Shown piece after piece: positions 51,878 to 61,681 of a stretch of DNA of 64,000 bases. The stretch is from Lachnospiraceae bacterium (GTDB lineage: Bacteria; Bacillota; Clostridia; Lachnospirales; Lachnospiraceae): positions 1-64,000 of the forward strand of contig SVEI01000001.1 of assembly GCA_015057445.1 (NCBI GenBank). Reading direction: 5' to 3'. The notes beneath the pieces are model-generated. The model had not been told where the DNA came from and searched no databases. It saw only the letters and a list, made by a program, of their open reading frames with translations. Positions within the stretch are counted from its first letter, which is position 1; every line of letters starts with the position of its first letter. Made by a program: the position numbers and the translations under genes.

Positions 51878-52906
51878 TTATAATAAATCTGCCACTTCTA
51901 ATAAAAGTTTTTCTGTTTTCTCCCAGCCAAGACATGGGTCAGTTATTGATTTTCCATACACACCATCACCAATTGCCTGGTTTCCATCTTCAATATAACT
52001 TTCAACCATAACACCTTTAACTAATTTTTTAATATCGTCATTATGGCGGCAGGAGTGGAGTACTTCCTTAACAATACGTGGCTGTTCAGCCCATTTTTTT
52101 CCTGAATTATTGTGATTAGCATCTACAATACAGGCTGGATTTACAACATCAAATTTGCTATATTCGTCAACAAGTCTAACTAAATCATCGTAATGATAAT
52201 TTGACATTGATTTTCCATATTTATCTAAACCACCTCTTAAAATACAATGTGTATATGGATTTCCAGAAGTTTCTACCTGCATTCCCTTATAACTAAACAT
52301 ATGAGATGTTTGACCTGCAAGACATGAGTTAAGCATAACTGTTAAATCTCCGCTTGTAGGATTCTTCATACCGACAGGTACGTCAATACCACTAGCTGTA
52401 AGCCTGTGCATCTGATCCTCTACGCTTCTTGCACCAACAGCATGATAAGCAATTAAATCATCCACATATCTTGTGTTTTCTGCGTAGAGCATTTCGTCAG
52501 CAGCAGCCATACCAGTTTCTGCAATTGCTCTTAAATGAAGTTTTCTTATAGCAATTAAACCTTCAGACATATCTGTTTTTTTATTTGGATCTGGCTGATG
52601 AACCATTCCTTTATATCCAGCGCCTGTTGTTCTAGGTTTACCTGTATAGATTCTTGGTATAATCAGTATTTTTTCTTTAACTTGTTCCTGAACCTTGGCT
52701 AGTCTATGAATATAATCCATAACTGGTTCTTCACTATCTGCAGAGCATGGTCCAATTACAAAAATAAATTTGTCAGAATTCCCTGCAAAAATATCTTTAA
52801 TTTCATTGTCTCGCTTTTCTTTAATGGATTTTAATTCATCTTTTAAGGGAAGCATACTTTTTAATTCTTCCTCTGTTGGTAATTTTTGAATAATCTTAAT
52901 GCTCAT
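51878..52906 (-). CDS. aroF: 3-deoxy-7-phosphoheptulonate synthase (class I DAHP synthase)
   Basis: First step of aromatic amino acid synthesis, from phosphoenolpyruvate and erythrose 4-phosphate. 342 residues, the AroF/G/H type. Motifs: FVIGPCSADS, RIYTGKPRTTGAGYKG (as RIYTGKPRTT), KNPTSGD and VDANHNNSGKK. The N-terminal extension of about 35 residues in E. coli AroFGH houses feedback regulation; a similar length is present here. AAGGAGA precedes ATG. First of a two-gene - strand unit with asnB. Which aromatic end product inhibits it cannot be read. Confidence 0.94.
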   Translation of the reverse strand: MSIKIIQKLPTEEELKSMLPLKDELKSIKEKRDNEIKDIFAGNSDKFIFVIGPCSADSEEPVMDYIHRLAKVQEQVKEKILIIPRIYTGKPRTTGAGYKGMVHQPDPNKKTDMSEGLIAIRKLHLRAIAETGMAAADEMLYAENTRYVDDLIAYHAVGARSVEDQMHRLTASGIDVPVGMKNPTSGDLTVMLNSCLAGQTSHMFSYKGMQVETSGNPYTHCILRGGLDKYGKSMSNYHYDDLVRLVDEYSKFDVVNPACIVDANHNNSGKKWAEQPRIVKEVLHSCRHNDDIKKLVKGVMVESYIEDGNQAIGDGVYGKSITDPCLGWEKTEKLLLEVADLL

Positions 52907-53043
52907 AATAATTTCTCCTTGTTTATATGAAATATAAATTACTTTAAAGTTTAGCAGTGTAAAGTGGAAAAGTCAATATAATTTATTCATTTTATTTTAT
53001 TTATCATAGTATAATATACTAATATATAATAATAGGAGTTTAT

Positions 53044-54261
53044 ATGAAATATATATTATCCTTCGTATTACCTTTAATATTAACATTAAATTATGGATTC
53101 TGTAATTTCAAAATTGCGTATGACGAATCTAAGATAAGTACAAATACAGATTGTTATGTAGATGATAGTGGAGTTGACCTAAATATTACTTCAAAATCAG
53201 CTGTATTGATAGAAGCTAAGTCAGGAAAAGTATTATACGAAAAAAATCCAAATGATAAATTAAAACCTGCATCAGTAACTAAAATTATGACTTTATTGCT
53301 TTGCTATGATCAAATAAAATCTGGTAATATGAACTATGATGATACCATTACTATATCAGAACATGCAGCATCCATGGGTGGTTCTCAGTGTTTCTTTGAG
53401 GCTGGGGAGCAACAAACTGTATTTGATATTATAAAATGTATAGAAATCTCATCTGGAAATGATGCCGCAGTAGCAATGGGAGAACACATTGCTGGTTCTG
53501 AAGAAGAGTTTGTAAAATTAATGAATAGTAAAGCAAAAGAATTAGGAATGAATGATACAAATTTTGAAAATGCATGTGGTCTAGATAGTGACAATCACTA
53601 CACATCCGCTTATGATATTGGAATTATGTCAAGAGAGTTAATAACTAAGCATCCTGAGATATTTGAAATATCAACTATTTGGATGGATCATATTATTCAT
53701 AAAACATCTAAGGGTGAATCTCGATTTGATTTGGCTAATACTAATAAGTTTTTACGTCAGTATACAGGGGCTAATGGATTAAAAACAGGATATACATCAG
53801 ATGCGGGATATTGTATGAGCGGTACCGCAACAAGAGATGATATTACATTAATTGCAGTAGTTATGGGGGCTGAAACCAAAGAAATAAGAAATGAAGAAGT
53901 AGGAAAACTATTAGACTTTGGATTCTCTAAATGTACAGTTTATACAGACGATAATGTGTTAGACAATACAAATAGTGTGCCTGTAAAAAATGGAGTTAAA
54001 AAATATGTTACACCTCAAAAAATTAACGAACATACCATTACGTTAGTTGATGCTGACATAAGTAACATAAAGAAAGACATACTTTTATATGATAATTTAA
54101 AAGCTCCAATAAGAGAAGGAGATATCATAGGATTAGTTAAATATACTCATAATAACGAAATTATTGATGAGATACATATTTATTCTTCAGAAAATATATT
54201 AAAAAAATCATATTCTTTAAGTATTAGGGATTTATGTAACAGGTTTTTTGTGGTAGAATAA
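53044..54261 (+). CDS. D-alanyl-D-alanine carboxypeptidase (PBP5/DacF family), second copy
   Basis: 405 residues with a signal peptide (hydrophobic to about residue 20). Active-site motifs: Ser77-x-x-Lys80 (SVTK), Ser137-x-Asn139 (SGN), Lys247-Thr-Gly (KTG). The C-terminal domain matches PBP5 and ends in a Tyr/Leu-rich amphipathic stretch. It is clearly diverged from the copy at 47340. Upstream, the -10-like TATAAT at 53010-53015 sits in a short perfect palindrome. ATAGGAG precedes ATG. A metallophosphoesterase gene follows 26 bases later. Confidence 0.94.
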   Translation: MKYILSFVLPLILTLNYGFCNFKIAYDESKISTNTDCYVDDSGVDLNITSKSAVLIEAKSGKVLYEKNPNDKLKPASVTKIMTLLLCYDQIKSGNMNYDDTITISEHAASMGGSQCFFEAGEQQTVFDIIKCIEISSGNDAAVAMGEHIAGSEEEFVKLMNSKAKELGMNDTNFENACGLDSDNHYTSAYDIGIMSRELITKHPEIFEISTIWMDHIIHKTSKGESRFDLANTNKFLRQYTGANGLKTGYTSDAGYCMSGTATRDDITLIAVVMGAETKEIRNEEVGKLLDFGFSKCTVYTDDNVLDNTNSVPVKNGVKKYVTPQKINEHTITLVDADISNIKKDILLYDNLKAPIREGDIIGLVKYTHNNEIIDEIHIYSSENILKKSYSLSIRDLCNRFFVVE

Positions 54262-54287
54262 CTTGTATTTACGAAAGGAACTAAAGT

Positions 54288-55160
54288 ATGAATTTGATAT
54301 ACATATTTTGCATTATATTTTTAATTATATTAATTTTTGTGATAATTGAAAGTATAATCGAAATAAGACAATTAAAAATTACTAATTATGATATTAAGAA
54401 TTCTAAGTTGCCTAAAGAATTTATAGGATATAAATTAATTGTATTAGCAGATATTCATAATTGTTTTTATAATTCAAAAAAAATCATAGAAATAATTAAA
54501 GAAGAAAAACCTAATGGAGTCATTTTGGCTGGTGATATGCTAGTATATGATGATAATCAAACAATTAATAATATGAAGTCATTAGAATTAATTAAAGAAA
54601 TTTCAAATTATTCGGACGTGTATTATGCACCAGGTAATCATGAAATGGGATATATGATGAAAAAAAATCACGAATGGATAGACTACGAAAAATGTCTAAT
54701 AAATAATGACATAGATAATATTTATTATTTGGATAATAAAGTTATAGATATAACAAGAAACAAATCATCTATAAAAATTTATGGATTACATCTTACAGAT
54801 GGCTATTACAAAAGAATTATTAAGCAACCATTAGATAAAGACGTAATAAATAAATTATTAAATGAATCAGAGACTGATAAATTTAATATTTTGATTGCAC
54901 ATAATCCAGACTATTTTAAAGAATACTGCAATTGGGGAGCTGATCTTGTTATTAGTGGACACAATCATGGTGGACTTATTAATCTACCGATATTAGGTGG
55001 TGTAATATCTCCACGTTTAAGGATTTTTCCAAAGTATGATAGTGGACTATTTTATGAAAATGATTGTGTTTTGGTTCTTTCAAGTGGTATAGGTGCACAT
55101 ACATTAAAAATAAGAGTTAATAACAAACCTGAATTAATTATTTTAAAACTAAATGCATAG
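54288..55160 (+). CDS. Membrane-anchored metallophosphoesterase (YkuE-like)
   Basis: 290 residues. An N-terminal hydrophobic span (about 2-22) is followed by a calcineurin-like phosphoesterase domain with all metal motifs: DIHN, GDMLVYDD, GNHE, and the C-terminal GHNHGG. The layout resembles YkuE/YaeI-type enzymes, some of which act on lipid-linked substrates (UDP-diacylglucosamine or similar). The substrate is not readable. It follows the carboxypeptidase closely, so a cell-envelope role is plausible. Its mRNA end has only a weak 7-bp AT hairpin. Confidence 0.87.
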   Translation: MNLIYIFCIIFLIILIFVIIESIIEIRQLKITNYDIKNSKLPKEFIGYKLIVLADIHNCFYNSKKIIEIIKEEKPNGVILAGDMLVYDDNQTINNMKSLELIKEISNYSDVYYAPGNHEMGYMMKKNHEWIDYEKCLINNDIDNIYYLDNKVIDITRNKSSIKIYGLHLTDGYYKRIIKQPLDKDVINKLLNESETDKFNILIAHNPDYFKEYCNWGADLVISGHNHGGLINLPILGGVISPRLRIFPKYDSGLFYENDCVLVLSSGIGAHTLKIRVNNKPELIILKLNA

Positions 55161-55189
55161 AATTAAACTATATATGCAATTTAATTCAT

Positions 55190-55205
55190 AAACTTTATAA
55201 AGTTT
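55190..55205. repeat. Perfect 16-base palindrome upstream of the L,D-transpeptidase promoter
   Basis: AAACTTTATAAAGTTT reads the same on both strands. It lies 12 bases before the -35 element of the next gene, a place suited to a dimeric regulator. AT-rich, so chance cannot be excluded. Confidence 0.5.
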
Positions 55206-55216
55206 CAATTAATTTG

Positions 55217-55245
55217 TTGAAAAATATATTAATTTAATATATTAT
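55217..55245 (+). promoter_or_regulatory. Promoter of the L,D-transpeptidase gene with a palindrome filling its spacer
   Basis: TTGAAA at 55217-55222, a 17-base spacer and TATTAT at 55240-55245. A perfect 21-base palindrome (55223-55243, ten pairs around base 55233) occupies the whole spacer and runs into the -10, as a repressor site would. Confidence 0.6.
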
Positions 55246-55280
55246 ATCAAGGATTATAAATTTTTGTGAGGAATATTGAC

Positions 55281-56936
55281 ATGGACGATAAAAATCTGAA
55301 AGAAAATACAAATGATTCATTATTAGATAATGAAAACCATGAAAAAAGAGATAATGAGTCAGAAACTAAAGAAAAAGTCGAAGATAATAGTACAAAAAGT
55401 ACTGAAACTAATGAAAATATTGTAGATAATAATTCGAAGGATATAGAATCAAAGAGTAGTGAAAACAATGATGGAGAATTTGCTATTCCTTTTATTGACC
55501 CTACAGTATATACATACAAGAAAAAAAGACATATTAAAAGATATGTTTTGGGTGGAATTATAGGTTTGATACTTGTGGTTTATTTTACTGGTGTCATATA
55601 TTTCCATAATCATTTTGGAACATATACAACAATTAATGGATATAACGTATCTGGTTATACTGTGGATGAAGTGGAAGAATTAATCTTAAGAGATATGAAT
55701 GCATATGAGGTTACCATTAGATTTAAGAATGGTGAAGAAAAGATTAATAATGGTGATGGAAGTTTAGATATTAATACATCTGCAACAGTTTCTCATATTA
55801 AAGATAATTATAATCCTTTTTTATGGTTTACATATTTGGATACAACTAAAGAACATACTTTAGAGTTCGTAATTAATTATGATAAAGAAACTATGAAGCA
55901 GTATATTTCAAAATCTCCATTCATGGACGAAAGTCAAATGAAAGAATCGACAAATGCCAAAGTTCTTATGGAGGACGGAAAGGTTCTTGTTGTTCCAGAT
56001 GTAACGGGAACAGTTTTAGATAAAGAAAAGGTATATGAAACAATTTTTAACACTTTAGATAGTGGAAATATTATTGTTTCATTAGAAGAAAGTGATTGTT
56101 ATATTCCAGCAGAGATAACCTTAGATTCTGAAATTATTAAGAAAAGTGCTGAGAATGCAGAAGCTTTTTTAGCTATAGACGCGAATTATGATTTTATGGG
56201 AACCATTTATACAATTCCAAAAGAGGATATGTGCTCCATGGCTTATCTTGATGAGGAAACAGGTGAAATAAAATTAAGTAAATCAAATATAGAAATGTAT
56301 GCAAGACAATTCGCAGAGAAATATACAACAATTAACAAAAAACGTAAATTTAGAACTCATGATGGTTTATTAATATATATTCAAGGTCAAGATGGTTATG
56401 GATGGGAAATCGACCCTGATCAAGAGGCTATTGAATTATATGATTGTATGACTAAAATGAAAAGTTTCACAAAAGAACCAGCCATACTTCAGGAAGGTTA
56501 TGCTTTCTGGGAGCTTAATGATATAGGTGGTAGTTATGTAGAAGTAGATCTTACAGAACAACGTGTTTATGTTTATAAAGATGGATATAGGGTGTATGAA
56601 ACACCATGTGTTACTGGAAATGATGATTATATTCATAAAACTCCAGGTGGTTTATATGATATTACCTATAAAGCCACATATGTAACTTTAAAAGGACCTG
56701 GATATGAATCTCCGGTAACATATTGGATGCCATTTAATCAAGACATTGGATTACATGATGCAACATGGAGAACAGATGATCAATATACTCAGGATAGATA
56801 TACTTGGGATGGTTCTCATGGTTGTGTTAATTTACCTTTTGCAGCAGCTGCAAAAATATATGAATATGTAGAGGCTGGCTCACCAGTAGTATGTTATTGG
56901 GAAGATGAGCTTGAATTTGTTCCTATAGGAGATTAA
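55281..56936 (+). CDS. L,D-transpeptidase (YkuD domain) with acidic cytosolic tail
   Basis: 551 residues from ATG 55281 (GAGGA upstream; GTG 55266 is also in frame). The first 65 residues are an Asn/Glu/Asp/Ser-rich cytosolic tail, then a basic stretch (KKKRHIKR) and one membrane span (about 85-105). The extracytoplasmic part has two helical/beta repeats of the PG-binding type (about 120-400) and a C-terminal YkuD domain with the active-site SHGCVN (His513, Cys515). It forms 3-3 or lipoprotein-type peptidoglycan cross-links, independent of penicillin-binding transpeptidases. It has its own promoter with a candidate operator. Confidence 0.9.
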   Translation: MDDKNLKENTNDSLLDNENHEKRDNESETKEKVEDNSTKSTETNENIVDNNSKDIESKSSENNDGEFAIPFIDPTVYTYKKKRHIKRYVLGGIIGLILVVYFTGVIYFHNHFGTYTTINGYNVSGYTVDEVEELILRDMNAYEVTIRFKNGEEKINNGDGSLDINTSATVSHIKDNYNPFLWFTYLDTTKEHTLEFVINYDKETMKQYISKSPFMDESQMKESTNAKVLMEDGKVLVVPDVTGTVLDKEKVYETIFNTLDSGNIIVSLEESDCYIPAEITLDSEIIKKSAENAEAFLAIDANYDFMGTIYTIPKEDMCSMAYLDEETGEIKLSKSNIEMYARQFAEKYTTINKKRKFRTHDGLLIYIQGQDGYGWEIDPDQEAIELYDCMTKMKSFTKEPAILQEGYAFWELNDIGGSYVEVDLTEQRVYVYKDGYRVYETPCVTGNDDYIHKTPGGLYDITYKATYVTLKGPGYESPVTYWMPFNQDIGLHDATWRTDDQYTQDRYTWDGSHGCVNLPFAAAAKIYEYVEAGSPVVCYWEDELEFVPIGD

Positions 56937-56948
56937 ACTAATTTTATT

Positions 56949-59363
56949 ATGAATAAGATATTATTTGACAAATTATTTGAAGATAGATTGGTTATACTTG
57001 ATGGTGCCACAGGCAGTAATCTAATGAACTGTGGTATGCCGATTGGAGTATGTACTGAACAGTGGATTTTAAATAATCCCCAACATTTAATTAAGTTACA
57101 AAGAGAATATATCAAGGCAGGTAGTAATATAATACTTGCACCTACATTTACTGCTAATAGAATAAAGCTTGCTGAATACGGACTTGAAGATAAAGTAAAT
57201 GAAATAAATACGCAGTTGGTTGCTTTGTCCAAGAAAGCAGTTGAATTAGAAGGCCATAGAGGTTATGTGGCTGGTGATTTAACCATGACTGGTAAACAGC
57301 TAAAGCCAATTGGTGATCTAGATATTGATACTTTAATTGATGTTTATAAAGAACAAGCTAATGCTTTATATAATGCAGGAGTTGACTTGTTTGTAGTAGA
57401 AACAATGATGTCTCTTGCAGAAGCAAGAGCTGCTGTCATAGCAATAAAAGAAGTTTGTGATTTACCAATTATGGTAAGTTTAACTTTTAATGAAGATGGC
57501 AAAACTTTATTTGGTTCTACCCCTGAATCATCAGTAGTTGTACTTCAATCTTTAGGTGTGTCCGCGGTAGGTATTAATTGTTCCACCGGTCCAAAGGAGA
57601 TGAATTCTTTGGTTTCATCAATGTTAGATTATGCTAAAGTACCTATATTTGTTAAACCTAACAATGGTAAGCCAGAGCTTATAGATGGTAAAACAACATA
57701 TAAAATGACACCTGAAGAATTTGCACAATTAGCAAGAGAACTTGTAGATTTAGGAGTTAATGCTGTTGGTGGTTGTTGTGGTACAACACCAAAACATATT
57801 TCATGTTTAAAAGCACTTGTAAGAGGATGTAAATCCACAAAACCTGTTCCAAAATATAAAAGTGTTCTTTCTAGCGAAAATAAAGTAGTTAATATTGACA
57901 TAAATAGTAATTTTATGGTTATTGGAGAAAGAATTAATCCAACAGGTAAGAAAAAGCTTCAAGAAGAACTTAGAAATAATTCCTTAAGTTTAGCTCTTAA
58001 AATGGCAGAAGAGCAGACATCAAATGGAGCAAGTATTCTTGATGTAAATATGGGAATGAATGGTATTGATGAAATTTCCATGATGGAAAACATTATTAAT
58101 GAATTGCCAGCAGTTACTAATCTGCCACTTTCTATAGATTCAAGTTATATTGAAGTAATCGAGAGAGCGTTAAGGGTATATCCAGGAAGAGCAATTATTA
58201 ATTCTATTTCTTATGAAGAAAGAAAATGTAGACCTTTAATGAAAATAGCATCTAAATATGGTGCAATGGTTATATTGTTGCCTTTGTCTGATAAAGGATT
58301 GCCAGAAAATTTAGATGAAAAGAAAGATATAATTAATAAGTTACTATCTATTGCTGAAGAAGAAGGTATATCTAAAGATAGTATTGTAATAGATGGACTT
58401 GTTACTACAGTTGGAGCAAACAAATTAGCTGCTATTGAAACATTAGAGACAATAAGATACTGCAAGGAAGAACTGAAATTGCCAACAGTTTGTGGTCTTT
58501 CCAATATATCTTTTGGTTTACCTGAGAGAATTAATGTTAATACCGCATTTTTAACTATGGCAATTGCCAATGGACTTACAATGGCTATATGTAATCCTGA
58601 TCAATCAACACTTATGAATGCAGCTTTGGCATCGGATTTATTACTTGCAAAAGATAATGCCGACAACAATTATGTTGAAAATGTTGTTTCAGTCACTACA
58701 GAAGCTGTTTCAAAAAACAGTATATCTTTAGAAAGTAATGATTCCATTATCTTTAATGATGTAGTTAAGGGGAATAAGGCAGAGATTGAAAAGCATATTC
58801 AAACTGCACTTGATAAAGGAGTAAATCCGCAATATATTATAGACAATGAGTTAATACCAGCTGTCACAAAAGTAGGAAATCTTTTCGAAGAAAAGAAATA
58901 CTTTCTTCCACAGCTTATTGCTGGAGCTACTGCTATGGATATTGCTATTAACTATTTAACACCATATCTTAAAATTGGTGAAAATGTGTCATCCAAAGGA
59001 ACTGTTGTTGTGGCTACAGTTGAAGGAGATATACATGATATAGGCAAAAACTTAGTTGTTTTAATGCTTAAAAATTACGGATACAAGGTAGTTGATCTTG
59101 GAAAAGATGTTAAAAAAGAAGTAATAATAGAGGCTGCCATAAAAGAAAAAGCTGATATTATTGGTTTATCTGCTTTAATGACTACAACTATGATGCGTAT
59201 GAAAGATATTTGCGAAGAAATTCGTGAAAAGAAGTTACCATTTAAGGTTATTGTTGGTGGTGCAGTAGTATCACAGAGCTTTGCTGATGAGATTGGTGCT
59301 GATGGTTATTCTGAGGATGCCAATGAGGCAGTAAAAGTTGTTGATAAACTATTATGTAAATAG
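56949..59363 (+). CDS. metH: Cobalamin-dependent methionine synthase, short form without reactivation domain
   Basis: 804 residues. Domain order: homocysteine-binding barrel (about 1-290; zinc Cys in GINCSTGP and GGCCGTTPKH), methyl-THF (pterin) binding barrel (about 310-560; GERINPTGKKK), B12 cap, and B12-binding domain (about 680-804; DxHxxG as GDIHDIGKNL with cobalt-ligand His696). The C-terminal SAM-dependent reactivation domain of E. coli MetH (about 1,200 residues) is absent, as in many clostridia, so reactivation needs another protein not seen here. No S-box or B12 riboswitch is seen upstream. ATG 56949 has only a weak, distant Shine-Dalgarno. Confidence 0.95.
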   Translation: MNKILFDKLFEDRLVILDGATGSNLMNCGMPIGVCTEQWILNNPQHLIKLQREYIKAGSNIILAPTFTANRIKLAEYGLEDKVNEINTQLVALSKKAVELEGHRGYVAGDLTMTGKQLKPIGDLDIDTLIDVYKEQANALYNAGVDLFVVETMMSLAEARAAVIAIKEVCDLPIMVSLTFNEDGKTLFGSTPESSVVVLQSLGVSAVGINCSTGPKEMNSLVSSMLDYAKVPIFVKPNNGKPELIDGKTTYKMTPEEFAQLARELVDLGVNAVGGCCGTTPKHISCLKALVRGCKSTKPVPKYKSVLSSENKVVNIDINSNFMVIGERINPTGKKKLQEELRNNSLSLALKMAEEQTSNGASILDVNMGMNGIDEISMMENIINELPAVTNLPLSIDSSYIEVIERALRVYPGRAIINSISYEERKCRPLMKIASKYGAMVILLPLSDKGLPENLDEKKDIINKLLSIAEEEGISKDSIVIDGLVTTVGANKLAAIETLETIRYCKEELKLPTVCGLSNISFGLPERINVNTAFLTMAIANGLTMAICNPDQSTLMNAALASDLLLAKDNADNNYVENVVSVTTEAVSKNSISLESNDSIIFNDVVKGNKAEIEKHIQTALDKGVNPQYIIDNELIPAVTKVGNLFEEKKYFLPQLIAGATAMDIAINYLTPYLKIGENVSSKGTVVVATVEGDIHDIGKNLVVLMLKNYGYKVVDLGKDVKKEVIIEAAIKEKADIIGLSALMTTTMMRMKDICEEIREKKLPFKVIVGGAVVSQSFADEIGADGYSEDANEAVKVVDKLLCK

Positions 59364-59378
59364 ACGTTATACATTGAC

Positions 59379-59407
59379 TTGACATTAACACGTTAAAATA
59401 TTAAAAT
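59379..59407 (+). promoter_or_regulatory. Strong promoter for ilvN-ilvC
   Basis: A consensus TTGACA at 59379-59384, a 17-base spacer and TAAAAT at 59402-59407. A second TTGACT overlaps at 59374. The leader is only about 40 bases, with no T-box or attenuator. Confidence 0.8.
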
Positions 59408-59454
59408 AAAAAATAGCGAATTTTTGAGATACATGTTGAAAGGTGGATACTATA

Positions 59455-59949
59455 ATGAAAAAAATGGTTTTATCATTATTGGTTGACAATACTTCCGGTG
59501 TTTTAAGTAGAGTATCCGGAATGTTCAGCCGTAGAGGATATAATATTGACAGTTTAACTGTAGGTGTAACCGAGAACCCACAGTACTCACGTATGACAGT
59601 TGCTGTAAGTGGAGATGACAGAATTTTAAGTCAGATAAAAAAACAGCTTCTTAAGCTTGAAGATGTTATATCTATTACAGAGCTTAAAGATGGTGAGTCT
59701 GTATGCAGAGAACTTGTTTTAGTAAAGATTAAGGCATCTACTGATGAGAGACAGCAGATTATTTCTTTAGCTGATGTTTTTAGAGCTAAGGTTGTTGATG
59801 TTTCTAAGGATTCTGTTATGTGTGAGATAACAGGTAATGTATCAAAGATTGAGGCATTTATATCACTTCTTGATGGATTTACCATTGAAGAAATGGTTAG
59901 AACAGGACTTACTGGCCTTACAAGAGGTCATATTAAGTATGAGGATTAG
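59455..59949 (+). CDS. ilvN: Acetolactate synthase small (regulatory) subunit
   Basis: 164 residues from ATG 59455 (AAAGGTGG eight bases upstream; GTG 59443 is also in frame). An N-terminal ACT domain (SLLVDNTSGVLSRVSGMFSRRGYNI, in parts VDNTSGVLSRVSG and RRGYNIDSL) binds valine; the C-terminal ALS_ss_C domain is present. It gives feedback control to the catalytic IlvB subunit, which is not in the window, so ilvB must be elsewhere. Strong promoter upstream and ilvC 79 bases downstream. Confidence 0.95.
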   Translation: MKKMVLSLLVDNTSGVLSRVSGMFSRRGYNIDSLTVGVTENPQYSRMTVAVSGDDRILSQIKKQLLKLEDVISITELKDGESVCRELVLVKIKASTDERQQIISLADVFRAKVVDVSKDSVMCEITGNVSKIEAFISLLDGFTIEEMVRTGLTGLTRGHIKYED

Positions 59950-59986
59950 TTTTAATTCTTGTATTTTAGGTAATTACTTACTGTAA

Positions 59987-61048
<1,062 letters not shown>

Positions 61049-61067
61049 TTATTATAATTAACTACAT

Positions 61068-61108
61068 AAGAACCTGGACCTAAGAACGGGTCTAGGTTCT
61101 TTGTTTTA
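61068..61108 (+). terminator. Terminator after ilvC
   Basis: A 13-bp stem (61068-61080 with 61089-61101, one G-T), an eight-base loop and TTTGTTTT. Confidence 0.92.
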
Positions 61109-61137
61109 ATTAAGCTTTTTGGAAAGGAGGACAAAGT

Positions 61138-61680
61138 ATGACTTGTTTAGAAGCCCAATCTAATATTATGGCCTTTGTTGATAATAAACTTGCTGATGAA
61201 AAGACAACGGACTTTGTCCGACATATGAAACATTGCGACAATTGTTGTGAAGAATTAGAAATTTATTATACTTTAATTGTTGGTACGAGGCAGCTAGATA
61301 ACAACGAAGAACTGTCTCATGATTTCAAAAAAGATTTACATGAACAGCTTATAAAAATTGAAAATAAAGCAAAAAATGCAAAAAGATTTAAATTTTCTAC
61401 TTTTGGAATTGTATTTACTCTTGCTGTAGTTGTATTTTTTTTATTTTATTCCAGCGTACTTAGTAAAGTATATACAATTGAACAGAATATGATTAAGGAA
61501 GAACAGGGTGATTACTATTTTTATAATCATCTTTCAAAATATATTGAAATAACTAGTGAAGATGTAATAGTTCGAAATAAAGAATTGTATAAACCTATAG
61601 AGAAAACTTTTTATCAAAAAATACATTCTTATAATATTACGCATCCGGTGTGGTCTGATACGGAAAATGAGGAGGAATGA
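61138..61680 (+). CDS. Zinc-finger (ZAS-like) single-span membrane protein beside polA
   Basis: 180 residues. The N-terminal 45 residues hold a zf-HC2/anti-sigma-type zinc motif: Cys3, then His-x3-Cys-x2-Cys in HMKHCDNC. A linker, one membrane span (about 82-103) and an extracytoplasmic tail of about 75 residues with Tyr and charged residues follow. The fold suggests an anti-sigma factor, but no sigma factor gene is adjacent; polA follows, with the polA ATG one base after this stop. AAAGGAGGA precedes ATG. Its role is unknown; co-expression with polA is likely. Confidence 0.8.
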   Translation: MTCLEAQSNIMAFVDNKLADEKTTDFVRHMKHCDNCCEELEIYYTLIVGTRQLDNNEELSHDFKKDLHEQLIKIENKAKNAKRFKFSTFGIVFTLAVVVFFLFYSSVLSKVYTIEQNMIKEEQGDYYFYNHLSKYIEITSEDVIVRNKELYKPIEKTFYQKIHSYNITHPVWSDTENEEE

Positions 61681-61681
61681 T

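Noticed and set aside
53007-53021. Perfect 15-base palindrome over a TATAAT before the second carboxypeptidase gene
   Set aside because: Seven symmetric pairs in AT-rich DNA are expected many times in 64 kb, and no good -35 element was found; noted only under the gene.
56937-56948. Possible SAM or B12 riboswitch before metH
   Set aside because: Only 12 bases separate it from the preceding gene; no room for an aptamer.
59364-59454. Possible T-box or leader-peptide attenuator before ilvN
   Set aside because: The promoter leaves only about 40 bases of leader, with no specifier stem or terminator.
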